Position numbers and translations under genes: made by a program | Part shown: piece after piece, positions 44,724-52,493 of the stretch | Numbering within the stretch: position 1 is the first letter of the stretch | Layout of the letters: each line of letters starts with the position of its first letter | Notes under the pieces: model-generated | What the model was told of the DNA's origin: nothing | What the model saw: the letters and a program-made list of their open reading frames with translations, nothing else | The model's database searches: none | Origin: Ktedonosporobacter rubrisoli | Lineage (GTDB): Bacteria; Chloroflexota; Ktedonobacteria; Ktedonobacterales; Ktedonobacteraceae | DNA: 64,000 bases | Direction: 5' to 3' | NCBI RefSeq assembly: GCF_004208415.1 | Contig: NZ_CP035758.1 | Span: 2,852,001-2,916,000 of the forward strand

Positions 44724-45110
44724 TTAATCTCCTTCGGGAAACTCTAGTAAAACATGACCTTGCTCCGGTGTCGGAGCCAGAGGGGTGCAGAAAAAAACGA
44801 GCATAGCTTCTACCTCGCCGGTATTTTGCAAACGATGTGGAGCAAAACGCGGAATAAATACTCCGGTCCCGGCTGATGCTACAATAGTGTTTTCATCATT
44901 TTCAAAGGTAACTTCTCCCTGCACTATGTACACACACTCATCGCTATAGGGATGCATATGCCTGGTAAACACTTCCTGTGGCTCCAGCGTTAATGTTCCC
45001 AGGAACGCCGAACCAATGCCCACAGTCTTAGGGGTAAGCAAAATATGCATGCGCCCACCACGCTTATTATTAAGTGGTGACACATCAGCACGAGAAACTG
45101 CGTATAACAT
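44724..45110 (-). CDS. Cupin protein, polyketide CurC/TcmJ-like
   Basis: 128 residues from ATG 45110, set by GGAAGGA; the longer open frame runs into the upstream KS gene. One conserved cupin barrel with His51, His53, Glu58 and His92 (FTRHMHPYSDECVYIVQGEV; FIPRFAPHRLQ), the usual metal ligands. Cupins of this kind (TcmJ, WhiE ORF II, CurC) are standard in unreduced type II clusters, where they help cyclisation or oxygenation. It sits 35 bp after the chain-length factor. Confidence 0.82.
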   Translation of the reverse strand: MLYAVSRADVSPLNNKRGGRMHILLTPKTVGIGSAFLGTLTLEPQEVFTRHMHPYSDECVYIVQGEVTFENDENTIVASAGTGVFIPRFAPHRLQNTGEVEAMLVFFCTPLAPTPEQGHVLLEFPEGD

Positions 45111-45145
45111 AGATAGCATATCCTTCCATTGTGTTGTACCTGTTT

Positions 45146-46378
45146 TCAAGAGGGGCGCCTGAGCAGAAGGGCTGCGTTGAAGCCACCAAACCCACGGCTC
45201 CCTACAAGAACATGCTGTAGTGACTGCTGGCGTGGCTGGTTGGGGACGCAATCAATGGGGCACCGAGGATCAGGATGTAGATAGCCAATCGTGGGTAGAA
45301 GAAGATTGTGCTCTAATCCTAGAATGGCTATCAGCGTATCAACTGTAGATGCTCCATTAAACAGGCGCCCAAGCATAGATTTGGGGGCTGAGGCAGGCGT
45401 CGCGGCGAGATGAGAGCCGAAGACCGCCTGCAAAGCCTTTACTTCAGAGATATCCCCACCCTGTGTACCCAGGCCATCACAAACAACCCAATCTACATCC
45501 CGGGGTTTGAGACGTGCCAGTTCGATGGCCTGAGCAAGAGCGCGTGCGTATTGCACACCATCACTTGCGGGCTCGCGTGTAACAATCCCGTCAAAGGATT
45601 GTCCCCACCCGGCAATTTCGGCATAAATATGGGCGTTACGTTTGATAGCCCGCTCTTTGCTCTCAAGGCAAAACGCGGCCCCACCCTCACCGACAATTAC
45701 GCCATCACGCTCGCTATCAAATGGGCAATAGGGAAATTGTCCAGTTGCCGAAGAAAGGAGGCCGGAAGCCTGCAGCGAGGCAAAGGTATAGGGGGCAAGA
45801 GGCGCTTCACAGCCACTGACAATAACCACATCACAGATATCTTGCTGAATGATTTTTGCTCCATGAGCAAGGGCAATGAGACCGCCTGCCGCGTCAGCAC
45901 AGATAGTGCGCCCATAGCCACGAATATGCTGGCCAATAGAAACTTGACCAAGGCTAGCGGCATAAAACCAGGCGATTGCAAGATAAGTACTGACAAAAGC
46001 TGGCCCCTGAGAGTGACAAATATGTAACTGTTGTTGGCCAAATTCATTGCCGCCGGTTCCCGCGGCAAAAACGGCACCAATCCTTTGCTGATCCTCGTTG
46101 CTTATACAAAGCCCTGCCGTCTGAATGGCTTCCATACTACATACAAGGTCAAACTGGGTCCAGCGATCAGTCTGGACAATTATGCGGGGATCGAGAAAAT
46201 CAGCTGGCTGAAATTGATCCACGCTACCAGCCAGCTTACTGAAAAAGCGCGTGGTCTCAAAGCGCGTAATAGGCGTGATAAACGACTGTCCGCTGCGCAG
46301 CCCGTGCCAGAGATTTGTCACACCTATACCAGCAGGGGCAACGCCGCCGATCCCTGTAATGACTACCTCTTTTACCAT
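45146..46378 (-). CDS. Type II PKS ketosynthase beta / chain-length factor
   Basis: 410 residues, thiolase-fold KS. The active-site Cys is missing: by alignment with the adjacent KS-alpha, Ala163 (ICADAAGGLIAL) stands in its place, and both catalytic His are replaced (VCDGLGTQGGD, SMLGRLFNGAS). That makes it the chain-length factor that pairs with KS-alpha and sets polyketide length. Actinobacterial factors have Gln at the Cys position; Ala here is unusual. It starts 15 bp after KS-alpha. Confidence 0.92.
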   Translation of the reverse strand: MVKEVVITGIGGVAPAGIGVTNLWHGLRSGQSFITPITRFETTRFFSKLAGSVDQFQPADFLDPRIIVQTDRWTQFDLVCSMEAIQTAGLCISNEDQQRIGAVFAAGTGGNEFGQQQLHICHSQGPAFVSTYLAIAWFYAASLGQVSIGQHIRGYGRTICADAAGGLIALAHGAKIIQQDICDVVIVSGCEAPLAPYTFASLQASGLLSSATGQFPYCPFDSERDGVIVGEGGAAFCLESKERAIKRNAHIYAEIAGWGQSFDGIVTREPASDGVQYARALAQAIELARLKPRDVDWVVCDGLGTQGGDISEVKALQAVFGSHLAATPASAPKSMLGRLFNGASTVDTLIAILGLEHNLLLPTIGYLHPDPRCPIDCVPNQPRQQSLQHVLVGSRGFGGFNAALLLRRPS

Positions 46379-46393
46379 AATATAGAGATCTCC

Positions 46394-47650
46394 TTAGAAA
46401 AGACGAGACATCACAAGTGCCGACTGAAAACCTCCAAAACCGCTAGCAGTGGAAATCAGCACCTCTACTGGCTGCTCCCGGGCCGTATTGGGCACGTAAT
46501 CAAGGTCACATTCTGGATCAGGAAAACTATAGTTAATTGTTGGCGGGATCTTGTGATGCCGTATGACCAGAGCGCAAGCAGCTATTTCAAGAGCCCCAAT
46601 TGCCCCGAGAGAATGGCCGATGCTCGATTTGATGGAGCTGATGGGGATAGTAGAGGCAGCCTGTCCCCATACCTGTTTAAATGCATTGGTCTCATGAATA
46701 TCATTTTGCTGGGTCGATGATCCATGTGCGTTGATGTACTGTATTTCCTGGGGAGATACCCCAGCCTCGGATAGTGCCATGGTGATCGCCTGCGACATAT
46801 CCACGCCGTTTCGTTGTAACCCGGTCATATGATATGCGTTAAGCGCACTGCCATATCCTCTGAGCTCTGCGTAAATGGGGCAACCCCTGCTCCTGGCATG
46901 TTCCAGTTCCTCCACGATCAGGACAGCGCTCCCTTCACCCAGTACGAAGCCATTGCGCGAGGCATCGAATGGACGCGACGCGGTACCAGGTTCATCGTTT
47001 CTAGGCGAAGTGGCTTTAATAGCATCGAACGCAGCCATATTCACCGGGCAAATGCCCGCATCAGCTGCTCCCGCAATGACAATATCTGCATCACCATCGC
47101 GGACCCATTCAAAGGCGTGAGCGATGGCATCTAAGCCAGCCGTACACCCGGTTGAGACGGTAACTACAGGCCCCTTCGCCCGATATCCGGCTGCTAGTTC
47201 AGCGCTAAGACTGGTTGGCGTCATAGCATGATAGAGATAGGGAGATGCCAGCGCAGGATGCACATCATAATCTATAGCGCCCTTGCTCACAACGCAATAT
47301 TCCTCTTCGAGGCGGGTCGTGGAGCCAATAGCGGTGCCCGCTGAGACACCAAGGCGTGTTAGATCGAGTCGCTCTAGCTCCAGACCACTTTCAGCCCAGG
47401 CCTCAGCCGCACTCACGAGAGCAAACTGCGTGTGCCTGCTTGTTCTCTCTATCACTTCTTTTGTCAGTCCGTAACGATCTGGCATCCAATCAGTGACGGC
47501 GGCAACCATCTGTGATCTAAACCGTTCAATGTGATCCATGCAAGCTAAAGCAGAGGTAGATTTTCCAGAAACTAGCGTGTCCCAGAAAACCTCCTTACCA
47601 ATGCCACCAGGCGCGACGACACCAATACCAGTAATGACTACCCTTGCCAT
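46394..47650 (-). CDS. Type II PKS ketosynthase alpha
   Basis: 418 residues. Cys169 (VSTGCTAGLDAIAHA), His309 (NAHGSSTQQND), Lys341 and His346 (KSSIGHSLGAIGA) are complete and fall at the same numbers as in the actinorhodin enzyme. It condenses malonyl units on the ACP into a poly-beta-ketone chain, as a heterodimer with the chain-length factor. The order KS-alpha then KS-beta and the 15-bp gap are typical. GGGAGGAAG precedes the ATG. FabF is excluded by the paired factor and context. Confidence 0.95.
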   Translation of the reverse strand: MARVVITGIGVVAPGGIGKEVFWDTLVSGKSTSALACMDHIERFRSQMVAAVTDWMPDRYGLTKEVIERTSRHTQFALVSAAEAWAESGLELERLDLTRLGVSAGTAIGSTTRLEEEYCVVSKGAIDYDVHPALASPYLYHAMTPTSLSAELAAGYRAKGPVVTVSTGCTAGLDAIAHAFEWVRDGDADIVIAGAADAGICPVNMAAFDAIKATSPRNDEPGTASRPFDASRNGFVLGEGSAVLIVEELEHARSRGCPIYAELRGYGSALNAYHMTGLQRNGVDMSQAITMALSEAGVSPQEIQYINAHGSSTQQNDIHETNAFKQVWGQAASTIPISSIKSSIGHSLGAIGALEIAACALVIRHHKIPPTINYSFPDPECDLDYVPNTAREQPVEVLISTASGFGGFQSALVMSRLF

Positions 47651-47759
47651 TGGTTAGTAATTTCTTCCTCCCTGTAAAAATAAGTGATAGCAAAGAACAG
47701 GTCCTTATGTTAAGTAAGTGTAAATTCCCTCATGAACAGATGCATAAGGGACAACGATT

Positions 47760-47770
47760 ATTGCGTAACT
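47760..47770. promoter_or_regulatory. 11-bp motif shared between two cluster promoters (copy 1)
   Basis: ATTGCGTAACT in the KS-alpha/ACP divergent region, repeated at 51547-51557. It lies where a -35 box would be for TATAGA (47786-47791) on the ACP side. A 6-bp dyad TGCATA / TATGCA (47741-47746, 47770-47775) surrounds it. A SARP half-site is the proposed role. Confidence 0.5.
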
Positions 47771-47888
47771 ATGCACCACCATTGTTATAGAAAAGTTTCC
47801 TGATAGAGAACTTTGTAGCAACGTTATCTTCGTATCGTACTGTCAGTATTTTACGGCCATGACTGGCCTTAGTAGAGGGAGACAACTA

Positions 47889-48140
47889 ATGAGTGTGCAT
47901 ACCTGTACTACCATTATTGAGATCCTGCACAAGAAGGTAGGCATTCCGATCGATATTCTCGATAGCGAAAAGCGATCCTGGGATGAGCTGGGCGTTGATT
48001 CGCTTGGCATAACCGAAGTATGTGCAAGTCTAGAGCATAGTCAGGGAATCCATATTTCCCATGAACAGGCGCTACAAACCAAAAATATTGATGATTTTAT
48101 TACGCTTGTTAACACGCTTTCAAAGCGAGAGGTTGAATAA
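47889..48140 (+). CDS. Type II PKS acyl carrier protein
   Basis: 83 residues from ATG 47889 with GAGGGAGA just upstream. Ser38 in ELGVDSLGI is the phosphopantetheine site; helix I and the acidic helix II (SLGITEVCASLEHS) are as in ACPs. It carries the growing polyketide to KS-alpha and the cyclase. It diverges from the KS genes and overlaps the cyclase gene by TAATG, an unusual separation from its synthase partners. Confidence 0.92.
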   Translation: MSVHTCTTIIEILHKKVGIPIDILDSEKRSWDELGVDSLGITEVCASLEHSQGIHISHEQALQTKNIDDFITLVNTLSKREVE

Positions 48141-48937
48141 TGGGATATATACGCAACACAGTGCTGATTACCGCCCCCGTTGATGAGGTGATGCGTCTAA
48201 CGAATAACGTACGCATATGGCCATCACTATTTACAGAATATGAAAGTAGTGAAGTGCTGGAAGAGGAAGCTGACTGCGTTACTTTCCAACTCACTACAAG
48301 GCCCAACGAACAGGGAGAGCAATATAGTTGGATAGCCAGGAGAAAGACTGACAGGGCTCGTAGAGCAACTATCTCAGAACGGATGCCCTCTTCAGGCCCT
48401 TTTGAGCATATGATAATCCGCTGGTGGTATGATCCTGTAGAGAAGGATTGTACTGCAATGACCTGGGAACAAGAGTTTGCGATCAAAGCTGATGTATCTT
48501 TGACTGAGGAAGCTGCGACAAACTATCTCAATAAGCAGACGCGCATTCAGCAGCAGGCGATTAAAGCAAAAGTAGAGTCATTATGTATGCAGCAAACAAA
48601 AGGATCAGAGACAAAGCTCTATCATGGTATCGTCATCAGCCGCCTGCTCCATCCCGATAATGCTGAGAAGATCGCTACAGCCTTCAGGCGTTCAGACGCC
48701 ACCGAACTCCCTCATCTAGCTGGCGTGAAATCGCGCCGTATCTGGATACAGGGCGATCTCTGCTTACATCTCATAGAAGCAAAATCGCCGATTCCGACGA
48801 TTTTACGTGACTACGCTGGACATCCTTTGCTCAAAACTATTCAAAGCGAAGTTGATTCATATGTAGAGTTGGTTTATCCCGGCACACAGGCCAACGCGCT
48901 AGAAATCTACCGATGGGACAATACTCAGCCTGACTAA
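48140..48937 (+). CDS. Fused aromatase/cyclase (SRPBCC) and TcmI-type cyclase
   Basis: 265 residues in two parts. Residues 1-150 are a START/SRPBCC aromatase-cyclase of the WhiE-VI/TcmN group (ITAPVDEVMRLTNNVRIWPS, then PFEHMIIRWWYDPV and a WEQEF strand). Residues 158-255 are a TcmI/WhiE-VII type cyclase (GIVISRLLHPDNAEKIATAF, SDATELPHLAGVKSRRIWI, YAGHPLLKTIQ). These are normally separate genes next to each other; here one chain has both, so first-ring folding and later ring closure may be coupled. Its start overlaps the ACP stop. Confidence 0.88.
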   Translation: MGYIRNTVLITAPVDEVMRLTNNVRIWPSLFTEYESSEVLEEEADCVTFQLTTRPNEQGEQYSWIARRKTDRARRATISERMPSSGPFEHMIIRWWYDPVEKDCTAMTWEQEFAIKADVSLTEEAATNYLNKQTRIQQQAIKAKVESLCMQQTKGSETKLYHGIVISRLLHPDNAEKIATAFRRSDATELPHLAGVKSRRIWIQGDLCLHLIEAKSPIPTILRDYAGHPLLKTIQSEVDSYVELVYPGTQANALEIYRWDNTQPD

Positions 48938-49291
48938 ATAAGCGGCAATAAGCCATAAGCTCTTAGCAGCATGCCAGGAAGCAGCCATGCTAATAAAAAC
49001 AAATTAAGACAAAAGACGATTTAAGAAAAGCCTGTTAAGACGTACCGAGCTTCTCCAGTGGATCAAGGGCCGCCGAGTGTGGTTAAGCCAGGAGAAACGT
49101 CAACATCTGGATATCTTTGAGATTCAAGCGAGTTTGCCGATCTCAGCCAGTTCATCATGCTTAGTCAGCTTTGCCTGGCGCTGGAAGAAGCCCGGTTCTC
49201 CTACAAATATGGCCGGCCGTAAGAGCTGTGTCGATGTCCTCATTCGCGAGGTAACATTTAGACGATAGCGATAAACATCTGTCGAGCGGCA
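48938..49291. other. Gap between convergent cyclase and amidohydrolase genes
   Basis: TTAGCA (48963-48968) and TGCTAA (48988-48993) make a weak hairpin followed by TAAAAAC, perhaps ending the ACP operon. A 63-codon frame at 49077 has no support. Confidence 0.4.
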
Positions 49292-50323
49292 TCATCTCGT
49301 AGCACCGTCCATTTGCAGAGCTTGCAACCTGGGGAAAAGAGCCAGTGCGTTGTCACGTTCTATCATGATCCTCGCTTGCTCGTCAAATCCAGGATAGCTC
49401 TCGATGCCCTTGATAGTCAGCCCCATCAACTGCTCAGGACCTGGCGGGCAATCGCTGCCAAAGACAAGATGGGAAGGATCGGTTAGGCTTTGGAGCATAG
49501 AAAACACGCCTGGAGAGGCAGACAAAGCAACATCGTAATAGATTTTTTTTAACGCCCACCTGATTTCCTCAGCACTTTCTGCTAGCGTCATTTGATCAGT
49601 CATCATTCTACTGAATATAAGACGCGATTCCAGATATGGAATAACACCGCCTGCATGAGCACAAATAATCGTTATAGCTGGGTAGCGCCTCAGAGTCCCG
49701 CTGAATATTAAATTAGTAAGAGCGCGTGTAGTATCAAAAGCAAATTCCAGCATAAATGCAGGTATTTTCAGCATTGTCTTATCTGATCTGGATGGCGGTG
49801 CAGGATGGATGAATACCACAGAGCGCCGCCTATGTAATTCAGCAAATAAAGGTTCAAAGGCAGGGTCGCCTAAATATTGACCTGAATAATTTGCGGCGAG
49901 GACAACACCGTCTAGATGGAGGGTATCCAGCGCATATGTCAGCTCTGTCAGCGCTGCATCGATAGAGGGCAATGGTAAACTTGCAAAGGCCCCAAATCGG
50001 CCAGGAGCCTTTGTCACAATTTGAGCTAGAAAATCGTTTGTTGCCCGCACTAATGCTAGCCGACGTTGAAGATCTTTAGCCAGATAACCAGCGGCAAAAT
50101 CAGATAAGATCGTAGAGGCAACGCTATGGTTATCCATCATCGCAAGGGTTCGTGTCAGGTCCCAGGGCTGCTCCAGTTCGAGCTGTGAGCCAGGTCCCAT
50201 ACCAATGCTCGCATCTCGCGCCACGCCCGCTTTTTTGAGTATTTCAAGGCTCATGGGAGCTAGCAGATGATGGTGTATATCAATTCTAAAGGGCTGTACA
50301 GCACTCACTATTTCTATCCTCAT
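49292..50323 (-). CDS. Amidohydrolase 2 family protein (decarboxylase-type)
   Basis: 343 residues. RIDIHHHLLAP near the start, VVFIHPAPPS mid-way, ICAHAGGVIPYLESR and FGSDCPPG give the metal ligands of the ACMSD/resorcylate-decarboxylase branch of TIM-barrel amidohydrolases. In an aromatic polyketide setting it could remove the terminal carboxyl group or hydrolyse a lactone; either is inference. A GTG at 50308 with GATGAGGA before it may be the true start. It follows the O-methyltransferase by 21 bp. Confidence 0.82.
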   Translation of the reverse strand: MRIEIVSAVQPFRIDIHHHLLAPMSLEILKKAGVARDASIGMGPGSQLELEQPWDLTRTLAMMDNHSVASTILSDFAAGYLAKDLQRRLALVRATNDFLAQIVTKAPGRFGAFASLPLPSIDAALTELTYALDTLHLDGVVLAANYSGQYLGDPAFEPLFAELHRRRSVVFIHPAPPSRSDKTMLKIPAFMLEFAFDTTRALTNLIFSGTLRRYPAITIICAHAGGVIPYLESRLIFSRMMTDQMTLAESAEEIRWALKKIYYDVALSASPGVFSMLQSLTDPSHLVFGSDCPPGPEQLMGLTIKGIESYPGFDEQARIMIERDNALALFPRLQALQMDGATR

Positions 50324-50344
50324 CTCCCTACAAATAAGGCATGC

Positions 50345-51370
50345 TTAGATAGCTATGCCCTCAATAAGAGAATACATTTCGTTGAAGGGGACCACTTGTT
50401 TCAACATAAAGCCAGCTGCCTCCAGCAGAGTCTTATACTCATCGGCGCTGCGTTCGCGGGCGCCTTTTAAGACCATTAGCATAACCATATCGCTCACAAA
50501 AACATCTTCTAGAGGCTTCTCGAAAGATAAGACCTGCTCAACAATGAAAATCCGGGAGCCAACTCCTCCCGCGGCACGACAATTAGAAAGTATGCGTATA
50601 CAGTCCTGATCATTCCAATTGTGAAGAACATGCTTAAGGATATAGATATCTGCTCCTGTGGGAATCGCAACTAAAAAATCACCTGCCAGGAGTTGACAGC
50701 GCGCCTCCAACTGTTCCCCGGCAAAATATTCTTTTGCTTCGTCAATCACCGGCGAAATATCGTAAAGTATGCCCTTTAGCATAGGATGGGCCTTGAGTAT
50801 TGCGCGCAGAAAAACTCCATATCCTCCACCAATATCAGCGACTACCCGCGCCGACGAGAAATCATGCGTAAGCACAATCTGCTCGTCAAACCGTGAGAAA
50901 GAGGCCATAGCCTGATTAAACAAGGCTTGATCTTCCGGGTGTGTGGCATTCCACTGCCAGATATCCATCCCGTGAACATATTCAAATGATGGTTGACCTG
51001 TTTTCACACTGTGCGCCAGAGCACCTACCGATGACCAGCAATGATCAAACAACCAGAGTACAAAGGAACGCAATGGATTAGACTCATTGGAACACAAAGA
51101 GTGCGAAAGTGGTGTTTCAGCAAAGCGTTTCTCTTCAAGTCTCTCAACAAAACCTATGGTTGATAACATTCTCAGCAAGCGATAGAGCGAATCTTCATGC
51201 GTTCCCGTGGCCTTAGCTAATTCGGCAACGCTCTTAGGACCATCTTGCAACAGATCAGGAATGTTATAGGAAACAGCTATTTGCACTGTTTTGGCTGCAA
51301 ATATCGATCTAAACATATCCAGGATAGTCGGAGAGAAGAGAGAGGAGGACGGAGACTGTGTAACTTCCAT
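50345..51370 (-). CDS. O-methyltransferase, Methyltransf_2 (polyketide/hydroxyindole type)
   Basis: 341 residues from ATG 51370 (GAAAGG nine bases before). An N-terminal dimerisation wHTH-like domain (1-100) is followed by the SAM domain: VVADIGGGYGVFLRAILKAH (motif I), then DIYILKHVLHNWND with the catalytic His. This is the class of TcmO, DnrK and related enzymes that methylate phenolic hydroxyls of aromatic polyketides. It leads the two-gene unit with the amidohydrolase and diverges from the SARP gene. Confidence 0.9.
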   Translation of the reverse strand: MEVTQSPSSSLFSPTILDMFRSIFAAKTVQIAVSYNIPDLLQDGPKSVAELAKATGTHEDSLYRLLRMLSTIGFVERLEEKRFAETPLSHSLCSNESNPLRSFVLWLFDHCWSSVGALAHSVKTGQPSFEYVHGMDIWQWNATHPEDQALFNQAMASFSRFDEQIVLTHDFSSARVVADIGGGYGVFLRAILKAHPMLKGILYDISPVIDEAKEYFAGEQLEARCQLLAGDFLVAIPTGADIYILKHVLHNWNDQDCIRILSNCRAAGGVGSRIFIVEQVLSFEKPLEDVFVSDMVMLMVLKGARERSADEYKTLLEAAGFMLKQVVPFNEMYSLIEGIAI

Positions 51371-51546
51371 AAGGCATAACCTTTCTTCTGTAGCGCTGTT
51401 CTTTTCCTTAAGAACTGACCATGTGTGCAAGTTGTTTTTTTATATATGGGATTGCTGACAGCAGGCACGGTCTGTCGGGCAAAGACTTGCGCATGGCGTT
51501 CCTGGAGATAGTATTCTCGCACAAAGAAGTTCTCTAATAATTACCG

Positions 51547-51557
51547 ATTGCGTAACT
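51547..51557. promoter_or_regulatory. 11-bp motif shared between two cluster promoters (copy 2)
   Basis: ATTGCGTAACT, identical to 47760-47770, in the region between the divergent methyltransferase and SARP genes, about 85 bp before the SARP start. Confidence 0.5.
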
Positions 51558-51608
51558 TTTGAGGAAAATTGACATAAAGTCATAAATTGCAGATTTTAAC
51601 TTTGTAGA

Positions 51609-51626
51609 TTCTCTATAATTAGAGAA
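51609..51626. promoter_or_regulatory. Perfect palindrome over the SARP gene -10 box
   Basis: TTCTCTATAATTAGAGAA, 18 bp, containing TATAAT (51614-51619). No good -35 is placed 17 bp upstream (TTGACA at 51569 is too far), suggesting that an activator or repressor acts here. Confidence 0.65.
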
Positions 51627-51641
51627 GAGATACTCTTTGGG

Positions 51642-52493
51642 ATGGATGAAGATATGGATTCTAGGGAACATATACACTCTACCTGTTCGACTACTCAAGC
51701 CTCTTTGCATCCATATGAACGAGAACAACAGGCGGTATTCCGCGTTTATCTCTTCGGGTCATTTCGCGTATTTCAGAACAATACTTCACTTGAAGATCCT
51801 ATATGGAGAAGAACCAGGATACAATCGCTGCTGAAATGGTTTATTTTGAATCCTGAGAAGCCTTTTTCGGCTGATTATCTGGCGGATCTCTTCTGGCCCC
51901 AGGCATCAACGCTGGCTGCACACCGCAATTTACGGGTCAATATTCACTATCTCCGCCACTTGCTGGAACCTGGCATAGCACGTGGGCAAGAGTCATCGTT
52001 TATCCGCCGGCTCACCAACAACTTCTATCTTTTCCATAGAGATGATACCTGGTGGGTTGATGTCTGGGAACTTCAGCGGCAATTCGAGATGGCTCAGCAA
52101 ATAGACCTTAGTGGAAACCGCAAGAAGGCAGCATTTTTTTACAGCAAAATTACTGACTATTTTGAGCGCGGCTTTCTTCCCGAAGATGTCTATGAAGATT
52201 ACGTGCAACCCTATCGCGATCGCTACGAGCGTCATCACTTGCAGATCCTCCGATGTTTAATCGAGATTCACTTACAAAATAATGAGCTTGATGAAGCGCT
52301 AGAATATGCCTATCGGACGCTTAGCATTGATCCATATAATCAAATAGCCGTAAACACGATAATTGATATTTACTGCAAACAGGGTAATCACGTTGGGGCT
52401 ATGCGCGTGTTCAATAAATTTCGCGATTCTGTCCAGGCAGAATTAGGCTTAGAAATTAGCAGGTGCTCTTGCACTCATATAGGACAACTCTGA
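51642..52493 (+). CDS. SARP/BTAD family transcriptional activator
   Basis: 283 residues. After a polar 30-residue lead comes the OmpR-type winged helix (FRVYLFGSFRVFQNN, then RIQSLLKWFILNPEKPFSAD and HRNLRVNIHYLRHLL) and the helical BTAD domain at about 150-275 (DEALEYAYRTLSIDPYNQIA). SARPs are the usual pathway activators of actinobacterial aromatic polyketide clusters, binding direct repeats near -35. No ATPase or TPR extension, so it is a small-type SARP. It ends by overlapping the FAD hydroxylase gene (TGATG). The ribosome site is poor. Confidence 0.9.
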   Translation: MDEDMDSREHIHSTCSTTQASLHPYEREQQAVFRVYLFGSFRVFQNNTSLEDPIWRRTRIQSLLKWFILNPEKPFSADYLADLFWPQASTLAAHRNLRVNIHYLRHLLEPGIARGQESSFIRRLTNNFYLFHRDDTWWVDVWELQRQFEMAQQIDLSGNRKKAAFFYSKITDYFERGFLPEDVYEDYVQPYRDRYERHHLQILRCLIEIHLQNNELDEALEYAYRTLSIDPYNQIAVNTIIDIYCKQGNHVGAMRVFNKFRDSVQAELGLEISRCSCTHIGQL

